Assembly (NCBI GenBank): GCA_020849295.1
Contig: JADLGN010000004.1
Location: 1-64,000, forward strand
DNA length: 64,000 nucleotides
Reading direction: 5' to 3'
From: Bacteroidia bacterium
GTDB lineage: Bacteria > Bacteroidota > Bacteroidia > NS11-12g > UBA9320
The notes beneath the pieces were generated by a model that saw only the letters and a list, made by a program, of their open reading frames with translations, had not been told where the DNA came from and made no database searches. A program made the translations under genes and the position numbers. This document shows positions 43,828 through 53,337 of the stretch, piece after piece. How positions within the stretch are numbered: the first letter of the stretch is position 1; each line of letters begins with the position of its first letter.

Positions 43828-45113
43828 AATGTCAGTGCTTCAATAGCATTTTTTAAATTTGATAAAATAGGCTCAATATCTTGCGATGGGCATGTTCCAA
43901 CTGAAAGACGAAACCATTCGCTATTATGTGCTCCAAATGCCGAAAATGGAACTAATGCAATTTTTGCTTCATTAATTAAAAATTGTGTAATGTCATTTGA
44001 ATTTTGAAGTATTTTGCCTTCTTTTGTTTGAAAACCTTTAAGTTGTAATTTTACAGTAAGGTATATTGCCCCTTCGGGAGCAATACTATCAACAGGAAAT
44101 CCTTCATTTTTTAATTGCTGAATACCATTATGAAATTTCATTAACCTGAACTTTACTCTTTCGTTCATTTTATTTATATATTCAGCAACCGAATTGAAGT
44201 TAGCTAAATATTTTGCAGCCGCTATTTGCTCTGGCTTTGGAGACCATGCACCTATATGTGTTAAAATAGCCTTCATTTTTGAAATTATATTTTCAGGTCC
44301 CATAGCCCACCCCACTCTTACACCTGTAGCAGCAAATGCTTTAGACATTCCATCAATAAAAATTGTATAATTTCTCATCTTTGGATTAATAGTAACAGGA
44401 TTAACATGCTCTACTTCTCCAAAAGCTAATGTCCAATAAATTTGGTCGTACATTAAATATAATGGCTTTTGTCCTTCTCCTCTGCTTTCATTTTCTTTAA
44501 TTATAAGTTCACAAATTTCTTCAAGTTCATCTTTATCAAACATTGTTCCTGTTGGATTAAGGGGAGAACATAGTGCAAGCAAAGTAGCGTCTTTTAAATG
44601 CGGCTTTAACTCATTTGCAGTAGGCATAAATTTATTTTCTGCTAAAGTTTCAACCTCTTTTGCATTTGCATGACTTAAGTAAGTGTAATGATTGTTGTTC
44701 CATGAAGGTACAGGAAATACTACTTTATCATCTTTGTCTAATAAAGTTTGGTATAATGCAAAAATTAATGGTCTTGCTCCTCCTGAAATCAATATTTCAT
44801 CTGAGTTGTAATTTAATTTGCCAAACTTTTTTAAAAAATCAGAAACAGAATTTCTAAGCTCCTTTACACCACTTGCGTCGGGATAATTTGTTTCGTAATT
44901 GCGATAAGCATTTACAATTTCTTCTCTGAATTCTGTTGGTATCGGAAATATTTTAGAATCAAAATCACCAATTGTTAAATTATAGATTTTTTCTCCATTA
45001 GAAATCTTTTCTTTTATTTCACCGGCTAATTTAATAATTTCAGAACCTATAAGGTTTTGAGCAGTTCGCGAAACATTATTTACATTGTTTTTTAATACAA
45101 TTTCAGTAGGCAT
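43824..45113 (-). CDS. Class I/II PLP-dependent aminotransferase (aspartate aminotransferase-like)
   Basis: A 429-aa cytoplasmic fold-type I enzyme. PLP Lys is K258 in FIDGMSKAFAATGVRVGW; the carboxylate/PLP Asn is in LCSPLNPTGTMF (N186); Asp-Tyr YDQIYW (~222) contacts the ring; the substrate Arg is in WFRLSVGTCP. The N-terminal YNLTIGDFDSKIFPIP is typical of Bacteroidota aspartate/aromatic aminotransferases. It could be the glutamate-oxaloacetate enzyme or a related aminotransferase; sequence alone does not decide. A TAGTTTTG -7 element (45133-45140, minus) precedes it. It overlaps paralog 2 by 4 bases at its 3' end. Confidence 0.9.
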   Translation of the reverse strand: MPTEIVLKNNVNNVSRTAQNLIGSEIIKLAGEIKEKISNGEKIYNLTIGDFDSKIFPIPTEFREEIVNAYRNYETNYPDASGVKELRNSVSDFLKKFGKLNYNSDEILISGGARPLIFALYQTLLDKDDKVVFPVPSWNNNHYTYLSHANAKEVETLAENKFMPTANELKPHLKDATLLALCSPLNPTGTMFDKDELEEICELIIKENESRGEGQKPLYLMYDQIYWTLAFGEVEHVNPVTINPKMRNYTIFIDGMSKAFAATGVRVGWAMGPENIISKMKAILTHIGAWSPKPEQIAAAKYLANFNSVAEYINKMNERVKFRLMKFHNGIQQLKNEGFPVDSIAPEGAIYLTVKLQLKGFQTKEGKILQNSNDITQFLINEAKIALVPFSAFGAHNSEWFRLSVGTCPSQDIEPILSNLKNAIEALTF

Positions 45114-45132
45114 TTTTTAGAATATTGGTTTA

Positions 45133-45140
45133 CAAAACTA
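45133..45140 (-). promoter_or_regulatory. -7 element of the aminotransferase gene
   Basis: TAGTTTTG on the minus strand matches TAnnTTTG, 19 bases before the ATG. No properly spaced -33 TTG was seen. Confidence 0.45.
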
Positions 45141-45215
45141 ACAATAATTCTCAAAATTAAAAATTTTCTCATTTTTTTTTAAAATTCTATTATTGATTAT
45201 TATTGATATAATTAT

Positions 45216-46865
45216 TTATAAGCCGACAATTATTTTATCTTTTGGGTACGAAATTTCATATTCAAATTTAATTTTAACTTGTTCTTTTGCTTTTAATTTC
45301 AAATCCCATTTTAATATTCCTGAGTTTTCGTCTAACTCTCCATTTGATGAACTTATCAATTTTACTTTTATTTCGTTAGTTCCTTTTACAACCGGTATTT
45401 GGTCTTCTATAAGCATATCAATCGGTATATTTTTGGTGTTTTTAACAATAATCTCAATAGTTCTTCTATCTATTTTTTCATCATTTATGAATTTTATTTT
45501 AGATTTTTCTTTTATTTTATTACGAGAAACAGCAATTGATTTATCTCTTCCTAAATTTATATCAAGAGTATCTTGTGTAGTTGAAGAGTTCAGATATGTT
45601 TCACCTACATAGCTGCCATCAAAATATACTCTTGCCATACCAGGTAAAATATTCATTTCTTCCCAACCGGTAATTTTTGCCAAAAGAAAAGCATCGGTAC
45701 AAATTTTTGGAACAGTGGCAAATTTCAAATTCATACCTGTTTCTTTTTGGTTTATCATTACTTTATGTGATTTTGCATCACTGCTTATAGTGTATTTCAT
45801 TGCAATTTCATATTCGGTTCTTATTAAGTTTTCTGTCATAGTAATATAGTCTGTAAGATATTTTTCATCGGCATCTTCTGTAACATCATCGCTTCCATAC
45901 TTTGATGAAGATGGTTCAGCATTTGATCTGATTTCTTGTTTTTTTAATATTGATTTATCTTTTCTTAAATACTGCTGATAGCTTAAAAACCAAGGATTAA
46001 GAATAGGTTTAATATTATTTTCAGAAGGATTTGATGTACTTAATGTAAGATACACATTATTCCATTGTATTCCGGTATTTTGTGTGAGAGAAGCAAAATA
46101 TTTCAAATTTAAGTTTCCTGTAACTGATGATGCTTGCAAGTCATATTGAGGGATCCAGCTTGCCTGGCTAACAAAATAATTAAACAAAACCTGAGTATTT
46201 GTATTTATTTCAGAAAATATATTTACTACAATCTGGTTTTTTGCTTGTTCATTATTAATAAGATTTTGACCAGACTGAAGCAAAACCAACTCCTTATACC
46301 TCTCATTTAGTTTATTTAATTTTTTGTTTAATTTGCTTTTTTGCTTTTCAAGTTTAAGATTCTGTTCATAAATTGAATTCAGTCTTTCTCTAAGCAATAT
46401 TAATCCATCTCTGAGCAAAGCAAGCGAATCTCTCAACTGCTGACCTTTCATTATTCTATTGTTCAACAGCATAGTTTTTTCGGTTTCAAGTACATATAAT
46501 TTGTTTTTTATATCTTGCAGTCCGAAGTTTACATCTTCTATACTATCTAATACCATAACAATTTCTTTATCGTATTTTTTACTTATAATTGGTTTTTCAA
46601 TATAAATTAACTGATGTTTAACTTCAGTAATTACACCATTTTTGCACGATGCTTGCAATGACGCTTCATTAATAAATGGAGAAATATTTTCAAAAATAAA
46701 TTCGTTGTTGCCTGTTTTTAGAGTTACACTTTCAGAATAATACATGTGTGCTCCACTTACATAAACAGTTACTTTTTGAAGTTTTGCATTTTGAGGGTTT
46801 ATGCTTTCTGCATTTATACCGCAAATTAAAAACAATGATACGATTGATAAAAAAATGTGTTTCAT
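45216..46865 (-). CDS. DUF4139/mucoidy-inhibitor-A-like exported protein
   Basis: A 549-aa protein with a signal peptide (1-19, GINAE). The DUF4140 N-terminal domain (VTVYVSGAHMYYSESVTLKT) is followed by a coiled coil (~100-190, KNKLYVLETEKTMLLNNRIM and EKQKSKLNKKLNKLNERYKE). DUF4139 then runs to the end (SQASWIPQYDLQASSVTGNL, TGIQWNNVYLTLSTSNP, ARVYFDGSYVGETYLN, and the final WDLKLKAKEQVKIKFEYEISYPKD). The family includes MuiA; its mechanism is unknown, but an envelope role is likely. It is divergent from the ECF sigma gene. Confidence 0.92.
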   Translation of the reverse strand: MKHIFLSIVSLFLICGINAESINPQNAKLQKVTVYVSGAHMYYSESVTLKTGNNEFIFENISPFINEASLQASCKNGVITEVKHQLIYIEKPIISKKYDKEIVMVLDSIEDVNFGLQDIKNKLYVLETEKTMLLNNRIMKGQQLRDSLALLRDGLILLRERLNSIYEQNLKLEKQKSKLNKKLNKLNERYKELVLLQSGQNLINNEQAKNQIVVNIFSEINTNTQVLFNYFVSQASWIPQYDLQASSVTGNLNLKYFASLTQNTGIQWNNVYLTLSTSNPSENNIKPILNPWFLSYQQYLRKDKSILKKQEIRSNAEPSSSKYGSDDVTEDADEKYLTDYITMTENLIRTEYEIAMKYTISSDAKSHKVMINQKETGMNLKFATVPKICTDAFLLAKITGWEEMNILPGMARVYFDGSYVGETYLNSSTTQDTLDINLGRDKSIAVSRNKIKEKSKIKFINDEKIDRRTIEIIVKNTKNIPIDMLIEDQIPVVKGTNEIKVKLISSSNGELDENSGILKWDLKLKAKEQVKIKFEYEISYPKDKIIVGL

Positions 46866-46941
46866 GACTTTTTATATTATTAATTTGAATTTTATATTTC
46901 TTTGATGAAATATTTAAACATAATCCATAAAAAAATTAATA

Positions 46942-47556
46942 GTGCTTAAAAATTTTTCTGATATAAGTGATGAAAATTTGGTACAGCTATATCGCGATAC
47001 CAACAAAATGCACTATTTAGGAGAACTTTTTAAAAGATACTCACTAATGTGTTTTGCTATAAGTGTAAAATATCTTAAAAACGAAGCTGAGGCTCAAGAC
47101 GCTGTAATGAATATTTTTGAAAAATGCTTTACAGATATTAAAAAATTTGAAATTACAAATTTTAAAAGTTGGCTACATTCTGTTGTAAGAAATCATTGTT
47201 TGTCAATAAAAAGAAATGAACATAAAAATGTAATTACTGCAGCTTTTAATTTAAGTGATGAAAATAGTTTTATGGATTTAGAAAAAATTTTGCATCAAAA
47301 CGAAGATTCAAACGATAAAGAAAAAAAACTAAAGATGCTTGAGGATGCAATAAATATGCTAAATGATAAACAAAAATCATGTATTGAGCTATTTTATTTA
47401 CAAAAGAAAAGTTATGAAGATATTTGTAGTATTACAGGTTTGAACAATAATGAAGTTAAGAGTTATATTCAAAATGGCAAACGTAACCTTAAAAATATTT
47501 TGACAGAAAAAGGAATAGATTTAATAATATTAGCATGGGCAATAGCAAATGTGTAA
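46942..47556 (+). CDS. ECF-type RNA polymerase sigma-70 factor
   Basis: A 204-aa extracytoplasmic-function sigma factor. Region 2 spans ~10-80 (LVQLYRDTNKMHYLGELFKR, then NEAEAQDAVMNIFEKCFTDI and FKSWLHSVVRNHCLSIKR). Region 4 is ~130-190 (LEDAINMLNDKQKSCIELFY, KSYEDICSITGLNNNEVKSY, QNGKRNLKNIL), a normal HTH. The start is GTG at 46942. It overlaps the next gene, a membrane anti-sigma candidate, by 22 bases, the usual translational coupling. It should drive a small regulon that includes itself; no promoter for it is evident here. Confidence 0.93.
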   Translation: MLKNFSDISDENLVQLYRDTNKMHYLGELFKRYSLMCFAISVKYLKNEAEAQDAVMNIFEKCFTDIKKFEITNFKSWLHSVVRNHCLSIKRNEHKNVITAAFNLSDENSFMDLEKILHQNEDSNDKEKKLKMLEDAINMLNDKQKSCIELFYLQKKSYEDICSITGLNNNEVKSYIQNGKRNLKNILTEKGIDLIILAWAIANV

Positions 47557-48554
47557 ATAATAATTTTTGGTTGCAATATTCGCAAGGCAAACTCAGCAAT
47601 ACTGAGATTAACAATATTTTATTACATATTGAAAAATGCAAGTTATGTGCTGAAATTAAGGAGGGTATTGATAAAATGAAAAAACCCTCTGAATTATCAA
47701 AAATTACTAATGAAATTGATAAAGAAATTGATAAAAAAATATCTCAAAATTCAATTTATAAGTTATTTATCAGATACTCTTCAGTAGCAGCTATTTTTAT
47801 TGTTGTTGTAGGATTAGCATGGTATTTTACTAATAAGAAGAAACCGGAAGTTGTAATAGATAAAATAGAAAAAACTATTGACCAAAATATTTTGGAAAAC
47901 AAAGTAGATTCGCCTGAGAAATATACTGATAACTATAATTTGCAAAATAAAATAATTGACAGTAAGGACTTTGAAGAAAAAAGTATTAAAGAAACTTTAG
48001 ATACAACATTCTATTCAGAAAAAAACATTTCGGAAGATAAAGTTATACAACCTGAAAGTAGTGGAGCAATTGCCAAAAGTGATGAAAATAGTGAAGATAT
48101 AGAAGAAACAATTGAAGATACAAAAAGCAATGAGCCAAACAGAAATGATAAAGGAACAGAAACAGTTAAGCCAAGTTCAACAGGAAAAAACAATAGATTA
48201 AAAAAATCAAAACGCATTGCCGAGTCTGAAAATCCTGCTATTCCAAATTATAAAAGTATAACTGCAAATGATGACTATGATTTGAAAGCTACCAATTTTA
48301 CAGAAGATTCCATTTTCTATTTTTATGCTATCAATTTGTACAACTATTCAAAATTCGACTCTTGCTTATTGCATATTAATTCAAAAGAAACCCAAGTAAA
48401 ATCTCATTATTATGAAAAGTTACAGTTTCTAAAAGCTAATGTTTTAATTAAATTAAACAGAAACGAAGAGGCTAAACTTGTTTTGAAAAATTTAATTGCG
48501 ATTAAAGGAACACATTATCGTAAAGCAAAAAGATTATTAAAAACTTTGAAATAA
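47535..48554 (+). CDS. Candidate anti-sigma factor: zinc-finger, one TM helix, TPR-like C-terminus
   Basis: A 339-aa protein. Residues 1-50 hold a zf-HC2/ZAS motif, HIEKCKLC (H31, C35, C38), which in this family binds zinc and sigma. One TM helix is at 81-98 (YSSVAAIFIVVVGLAWYF). A long acidic/Ser-rich periplasmic linker (~105-245, with KPSSTGKNNRLKKSKR) follows. The last ~85 residues are helical and TPR-like (DSIFYFYAINLYNYSKFDSC, LNRNEEAKLVLKNLIAIKG). It starts 22 bases inside the sigma gene. It probably holds the sigma factor at the membrane until a periplasmic cue; the extended domain may sense or bind a partner. Confidence 0.75.
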   Translation: MGNSKCVNNNFWLQYSQGKLSNTEINNILLHIEKCKLCAEIKEGIDKMKKPSELSKITNEIDKEIDKKISQNSIYKLFIRYSSVAAIFIVVVGLAWYFTNKKKPEVVIDKIEKTIDQNILENKVDSPEKYTDNYNLQNKIIDSKDFEEKSIKETLDTTFYSEKNISEDKVIQPESSGAIAKSDENSEDIEETIEDTKSNEPNRNDKGTETVKPSSTGKNNRLKKSKRIAESENPAIPNYKSITANDDYDLKATNFTEDSIFYFYAINLYNYSKFDSCLLHINSKETQVKSHYYEKLQFLKANVLIKLNRNEEAKLVLKNLIAIKGTHYRKAKRLLKTLK

Positions 48555-48558
48555 CATT

Positions 48559-49776
48559 TCAAAATTGCTGTAATATAAGTCCACCCCTCAATTTCGGCTC
48601 AATATAAGTTGACTTTGGAGGCATTACTTTATTAGCATCAGCTATTTGTTTAACTTCACTAAACGAAACCGGATAATTAGAAATTATCATATCTATTTCC
48701 TTATTTTCAAGCATTTTTTGCAATTTGCTAATGTTATCGTTTGATGAAAAAAATGAAAGACGATTATCTGTACGTGGATGGTTAATATTGAAAACCACTT
48801 TAAAAATATAATTTTCAAGAATATTTACGTCGAGAAATTTTTCAGGATTGTTTGACTTAATTTTATTAATAAATGTCAATTTTAATGATAAATCTCTTGT
48901 TAATAAGCCGAATTCAGAGTGTTTTACAGGGCAATATAACTCGTTAGTTTTATATTGTTCAATTAAAAAATTTTTATTGATTTTTTCTGAAAATTCATCT
49001 AAGCTAAAATCACCAACATCAGAAATAACACGATGAAAAGAACCTATATTCAGTTGATTTTCGTCTAATAGGAAAATCATAAAAAAACGATTTTTTAAAC
49101 TTGGATTCAAATTATAGTTTCTTACTACCGATGCACAGCGATGATGTCCGTCTGCAATATAAAATGCGTTTGTTTCATTCAGTAAATTGTAAATTTTTTC
49201 GAGTGTTTCAGAATCTGTAATTTTCCAAACTTTATGATTTTTGTTGTCTATAGTATTAAAATCATATTCACATTCATTTGCAATGTTGTTTTCAATTATG
49301 TTACTTATTTCATTGTTTTGTTCATATCCTACAAGTACAGGTTCGCCTAAAACGCCCGTATAATGCAATTGCTTATAAAGATACTCTTCACGCTGGATTT
49401 TGGTGTTTTCGTGTTTTTTAATTTTATCGTTTTCTATTTCGTTAATGTCAGCAAGACCTATCAGCCCTGTATAACTTCTATTCTTTATGAAATCAGTTTG
49501 TCTATAAATGAAATACGAAGGCTTATTATCTATAAACAATTCATTTTTCATAATTTTTTCCTTTATAAACTCTGCACCATCTTCAAAATGATATTCTACT
49601 TTCTTTTTATCGTCATTAACCAAAAATCTTTTTGTAACATAATAATAACTTTCAGTATTAGATATCATATCAGCAACTAAATCTTCCTGATTATTAAAAT
49701 CAGAAGTTTTTGACGAAAAAACTGATACTAGATTTTTGTTTGGTCTTAGAGCTCTGAAAGGAAAAAATGAAGGCAT
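48559..49776 (-). CDS. DUF1015-family protein
   Basis: A 405-aa cytoplasmic protein of the DUF1015 (HTH-containing SerA-associated) family. Features are FFPFRALRPNKNLVSVFSSK at the N-terminus, YIYRQT near 107, and the family signature FYIADGHHRCASVVRNYN at ~210 (the GHHRY-like box). The N-terminal 'AxRP' opening is typical. No biochemical role is proven. It is regularly adjacent to serA and serC, as here: it starts directly at the serA stop (49776) in the serC-serA-DUF1015 operon. A role in serine metabolism is inferred from this context. Confidence 0.92.
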   Translation of the reverse strand: MPSFFPFRALRPNKNLVSVFSSKTSDFNNQEDLVADMISNTESYYYVTKRFLVNDDKKKVEYHFEDGAEFIKEKIMKNELFIDNKPSYFIYRQTDFIKNRSYTGLIGLADINEIENDKIKKHENTKIQREEYLYKQLHYTGVLGEPVLVGYEQNNEISNIIENNIANECEYDFNTIDNKNHKVWKITDSETLEKIYNLLNETNAFYIADGHHRCASVVRNYNLNPSLKNRFFMIFLLDENQLNIGSFHRVISDVGDFSLDEFSEKINKNFLIEQYKTNELYCPVKHSEFGLLTRDLSLKLTFINKIKSNNPEKFLDVNILENYIFKVVFNINHPRTDNRLSFFSSNDNISKLQKMLENKEIDMIISNYPVSFSEVKQIADANKVMPPKSTYIEPKLRGGLILQQF

Positions 49777-50735
49777 TAATTTTTAAAATGATTAATTATT
49801 AAAGTAGCTAATTCAATTCCTATTCTTTCTTGTGCCTCAATAGTTGACGCTCCTGTATGTGCAGTAAACGAAATATTTGGCAATTGCATAAAACCTGTAT
49901 ATTCAGGAGGTTCTTTGGAAAACACATCTAAGCCTGCAAATGAAATTTTTCCATTTTGAAGTTGCAAAGTCAATTCTGTTTCATTTATGGTACCTCCTCT
50001 TGAGCAATTAACAATAGCTACTCCTTTTTTCATTTTTTCAAATTCATTTTTGTCTATTAAATACCCTTTGCTACCCGGTACATGCAAAGTAATAAAATCT
50101 GAATTACTAAGTAAATAATCAAATGTTGACATATCAATTGTAACATTTATCGGTTCTATTTTTAATTGATTGTTAAAATTAATCTGAATTGTTTTACTTT
50201 TAAAAAAAGGGTCATAAGCTATTACATTCATTCCTACCCCTATTGCAATTCTTGCTACTTCTTGACCTATTCTGCCAAAACCAACTATACCAATTGTTTT
50301 ATTGTACAATTCAATACCTTTTGATGCATTTTTCTTTACATCCTTAAAGTTATTATTAGCATTTTCTGCAAGTTTATTACTTGAGTAATTCAAAAATCTG
50401 CAACCATTCAATAAATGTGCAAATACAAGCTCAGCCACCGATACAGATGAAGCTGCAGACGTATTTACAACTTTTAAGTTCATTTTTTTTGCATATTCCA
50501 CATCAATATTATCAAGCCCAACTCCTCCTCTACCTATCAGTTTTAGATTTTTACCAGCATCTATTATTTCTTTTGTAACATTTGTGGCACTTCTTACCAG
50601 CAAAACATCATAATCGTTTATTTTTTCAATTAAATAATTTTGCGGTATATTGTTAGTATCTACTGCAAAACCTTCATTTTGCAACATTTCTAATCCTGCT
50701 TTATTTATACCATCGTTTGCTAATATCTTTATCAT
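49776..50735 (-). CDS. serA: D-3-phosphoglycerate dehydrogenase-like D-2-hydroxyacid dehydrogenase
   Basis: A 319-aa NAD-dependent dehydrogenase; the context makes it the first enzyme of serine synthesis (3-phosphoglycerate to 3-phosphohydroxypyruvate). The NAD Rossmann motif is GFGRIG (152-157). The catalytic triad Arg (CSRGGTINE, ~240), Glu (~269) and His (TAHTGASTIEAQERIG, ~293) is intact. It is the short form without the C-terminal ACT domain, so no allosteric serine site is present. It overlaps serC by 4 bases (ATGA) and touches DUF1015 by one. Confidence 0.93.
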   Translation of the reverse strand: MIKILANDGINKAGLEMLQNEGFAVDTNNIPQNYLIEKINDYDVLLVRSATNVTKEIIDAGKNLKLIGRGGVGLDNIDVEYAKKMNLKVVNTSAASSVSVAELVFAHLLNGCRFLNYSSNKLAENANNNFKDVKKNASKGIELYNKTIGIVGFGRIGQEVARIAIGVGMNVIAYDPFFKSKTIQINFNNQLKIEPINVTIDMSTFDYLLSNSDFITLHVPGSKGYLIDKNEFEKMKKGVAIVNCSRGGTINETELTLQLQNGKISFAGLDVFSKEPPEYTGFMQLPNISFTAHTGASTIEAQERIGIELATLIINHFKN

Positions 50736-51787
50736 GGTTTGAAATTTTTCATAACATCAACTAATGCTTCAACACTGTCTAATTCCAAAGCATTATAAAG
50801 AGAAGCTCTAAATCCACCGGCACTTCTATGTCCTTTTATACCAATTATTTTAGCTTCTTTACACATTTCCAAAAATTTTTCATTGTGTTTATCATCTTTC
50901 ATTAAAAACGTAACATTCATCCACGACCTGTCATCTTTGGCAGCAGTTCCGTAAAAAAATTCATTATTATCAATTTCGTTATATAGCGTTTGTTGTTTTA
51001 TTCTATTATCTGCCTCAATTTTTTCAATTCCTTTTTCTTTTATCCATTTTAATACTTGTAATGAACAATAAACAGCAAAAACCGATGGGGTATTGTACAT
51101 ACTATCTTTATTCAAATGTGTTCTATAATCAAGCATACTTGGTATTTTTCTTGTAATTTTTTCTAATAAAGATTTTTTAATTATTACCAAAGTTGTACCG
51201 GCAGGTCCCATATTTTTTTGAGCTCCGGCATAAATTAAGTCAAATTTTGAAGCATCAATTTTGCGGCTAAAAATATCTGAACTCATATCGCAAAACATTG
51301 GTATTTCACAATCTGGAAAGCTGTGCATTTGAGTACCATATATAGTATTATTACTTGTGCAATGAAAATAATCAGCATCAGCAGAAATTTTATAATCTTT
51401 GGGAATGTAGGAATAATTTTTATCTTCACTGCTTGCCAAAACTTCAACTTCACCAAATAATTTAGCCTCTTTGGTAGCATTGCCAGCCCAAACGCCAGTT
51501 TTAATATAAGCAGCTTTTTGGTTTAAAAAATTATAAGGCACCATACAAAATTGCAAACTGGCTCCTCCTTGCAAAAAAAGAGTTTCGTAATCATTGTTTA
51601 ATCCTAAAATTTCAAGAGGAAGTTTTCTTGCTTCATCCATCACTTCAACAAACTCCTTTCCTCTGTGCGAAACTTCAATTAGAGAAAGCCCTGTACCATA
51701 AAAATCTTTTAATGCCTTTATTGAGTTTTCTATTGCTATTTTGGGCAAAATAGCTGGTCCTGCACTGAAATTATGTATTTTCTTCAT
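50732..51787 (-). CDS. serC: Phosphoserine aminotransferase
   Basis: Transfers an amino group from glutamate to 3-phosphohydroxypyruvate (serine synthesis; also pyridoxal 5'-phosphate synthesis). 351 aa from ATG 51787, which gives the family start MKKIHNFSAGPAILP; a -7 box only five bases before the alternative ATG at 51799 supports this. PLP Lys is K191 in YAGAQKNMGPAG. Other motifs are EVSHRGKEF (substrate Arg/His), TSNNTIYGTQ and GHRSAGGFRASLYNAL at the end. It is first gene of the operon and overlaps serA by 4 bases. Confidence 0.96.
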   Translation of the reverse strand: MKKIHNFSAGPAILPKIAIENSIKALKDFYGTGLSLIEVSHRGKEFVEVMDEARKLPLEILGLNNDYETLFLQGGASLQFCMVPYNFLNQKAAYIKTGVWAGNATKEAKLFGEVEVLASSEDKNYSYIPKDYKISADADYFHCTSNNTIYGTQMHSFPDCEIPMFCDMSSDIFSRKIDASKFDLIYAGAQKNMGPAGTTLVIIKKSLLEKITRKIPSMLDYRTHLNKDSMYNTPSVFAVYCSLQVLKWIKEKGIEKIEADNRIKQQTLYNEIDNNEFFYGTAAKDDRSWMNVTFLMKDDKHNEKFLEMCKEAKIIGIKGHRSAGGFRASLYNALELDSVEALVDVMKNFKP

Positions 51788-51803
51788 TTTATAATTCAAT
51801 CCA

Positions 51804-51811
51804 CAAAACTA
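51804..51811 (-). promoter_or_regulatory. -7 element of the serC-serA-DUF1015 operon
   Basis: TAGTTTTG on the minus strand matches TAnnTTTG. Transcription would start near 51797, which favours the ATG at 51787 over 51799. No clear -33 TTG at 19-21 bases. Confidence 0.5.
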
Positions 51812-51896
51812 CATTTTTTATATTTTAACTTTTTATCAATTAATTCATTTTTTTAAGCAATTAAATTAATTTTACAGACGTAATTTAAACGCATAA

Positions 51897-53327
51897 TTGA
51901 GAAATAAAGTAAGCAAATCGGTACATTATTTTAATAAAAATTTTAATTTTCATTCTATAAAATTATGGATAATATTATTTTTTATTGTTCGACTTGTAAG
52001 TATTACAAATCCTCCGCTTGAAAACGGTCATAATTGGAGACAAAGCTTAACAAATATGATTACCCGTAACTTGTACGAAACAAGCAACAATCCTTTGTAT
52101 CCAATTGTTGATAATGGCGGAAAGCATAATGGAATTATATTTTCGGAGTTTCCGGTTTATAACTATATTTCATATTTAATTTCATTGTTTTTTGAATACA
52201 GGCATTGGTACGGAAGATTTGTAAATTTGCTTATTTCATCTATTGCTTGCTGTTTTTTTTATAAATTACTTTTAATGTACTTTGATAAAAAAGCAGCTTT
52301 CAATTCTACGTTTTTATTAATGATATCAATCTGGTTTGGGTTTAGCAGAAAAATAATGCCTGATATATTTAGTATGTCTTTGGTAATAATCTCGCTTTAC
52401 TTTGCCTTTTCTTTCTTAAAAACAGGAAAATGGAAGCAATTACTGCTATTTTCTGTATTGGCAAGTTTTGGGATTTTAGCAAAATTACCTGTTATGTACA
52501 TTTACAGTATATTTATTCTTCCAATTTTTTCAGAGAAATTCAATATTGCAAATAAGCTATCATTAATCTTAGCAGGAGTTTTTGTATTTTGTGTAATGTA
52601 TTGGTGGTACTTTGTTTGGGGCGAATATTTACTTCGCACTTGGGAGTATCAGTTGTTTTTTCCAAAAAATTATAAAGAAGGTCCAAAAGAATTTTTCCCA
52701 AACATTGACTTAGCTTTTGAGAAATTTTACTTTTCAGCATTTTGTAGTTTTACTGCTTTTGCTGTTTTTTTATCAGGTTTGTATTTATGTATAAAAAAAA
52801 GATTTTTTCTCCCATTAAAAATTATACTGGTAACATTTCCTGTTTTCTTGGTGTTTATGATTAAGACAGGTAGTGTATTCGCTCATCACAATTATTACAT
52901 TATTCCTTTTGTGCCTGTAATGGCAGTATCTGCAGGGTGGGCTTTAAGTTTATATCCAAAAAAAATTTATTTATTAGTTTTATTTGTAATAAGTGCCGAA
53001 TCTTTTGGTGCACAAGTGAGTGATTTTTTTATTAAAGACTCAGAAAAATTTATTCTTACCTTCGAAAAACAAATAAACGAGGTAGTTCCATTTAAAGAAA
53101 AAATTGCATTAGCAGGTTCTACAAATCCTCAATATCTTTATTTTGCTCATCGCAAAGGGTGGAGCATATCAAAAGAGCAAATTTTTGATACTGCATATAT
53201 GAATTTTGTTTACAAGTGTGGTTATAGACACCTGATTCTTGTAAAGAGAGAATTTCATCAATTTCCTGATTATAAAAAAATAACAGAAAAAAAGGATTTG
53301 ATTTTTTACAGGTTAGAAAAGAAATAA
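51897..53327 (+). CDS. GT39-like (ArnT/PMT) membrane glycosyltransferase
   Basis: A 476-aa inner-membrane protein with about ten to eleven TM helices. The first periplasmic loop carries SITNPPLENGHNWRQSLTNM, the acidic/Trp-Arg loop seen in ArnT/PMT-type GT-C enzymes. The segment FGFSRKIMPDIFSMSLVIIS and the late HHNYYIIPFVPVMAV are typical. GT-C enzymes use polyprenyl-phosphate sugars to glycosylate lipid A or proteins; the acceptor is unknown. TTG start at 51897. Divergent from serC, convergent with the SixA-like gene. Confidence 0.78.
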   Translation: MRNKVSKSVHYFNKNFNFHSIKLWIILFFIVRLVSITNPPLENGHNWRQSLTNMITRNLYETSNNPLYPIVDNGGKHNGIIFSEFPVYNYISYLISLFFEYRHWYGRFVNLLISSIACCFFYKLLLMYFDKKAAFNSTFLLMISIWFGFSRKIMPDIFSMSLVIISLYFAFSFLKTGKWKQLLLFSVLASFGILAKLPVMYIYSIFILPIFSEKFNIANKLSLILAGVFVFCVMYWWYFVWGEYLLRTWEYQLFFPKNYKEGPKEFFPNIDLAFEKFYFSAFCSFTAFAVFLSGLYLCIKKRFFLPLKIILVTFPVFLVFMIKTGSVFAHHNYYIIPFVPVMAVSAGWALSLYPKKIYLLVLFVISAESFGAQVSDFFIKDSEKFILTFEKQINEVVPFKEKIALAGSTNPQYLYFAHRKGWSISKEQIFDTAYMNFVYKCGYRHLILVKREFHQFPDYKKITEKKDLIFYRLEKK

Positions 53328-53337
53328 AGTTATAAAT

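Noticed and set aside
45193..45612. 139-residue hydrophobic plus-strand frame
   Set aside because: Antisense to the DUF4139 gene; hydrophobic runs are a by-product of the codon use of the opposite strand.
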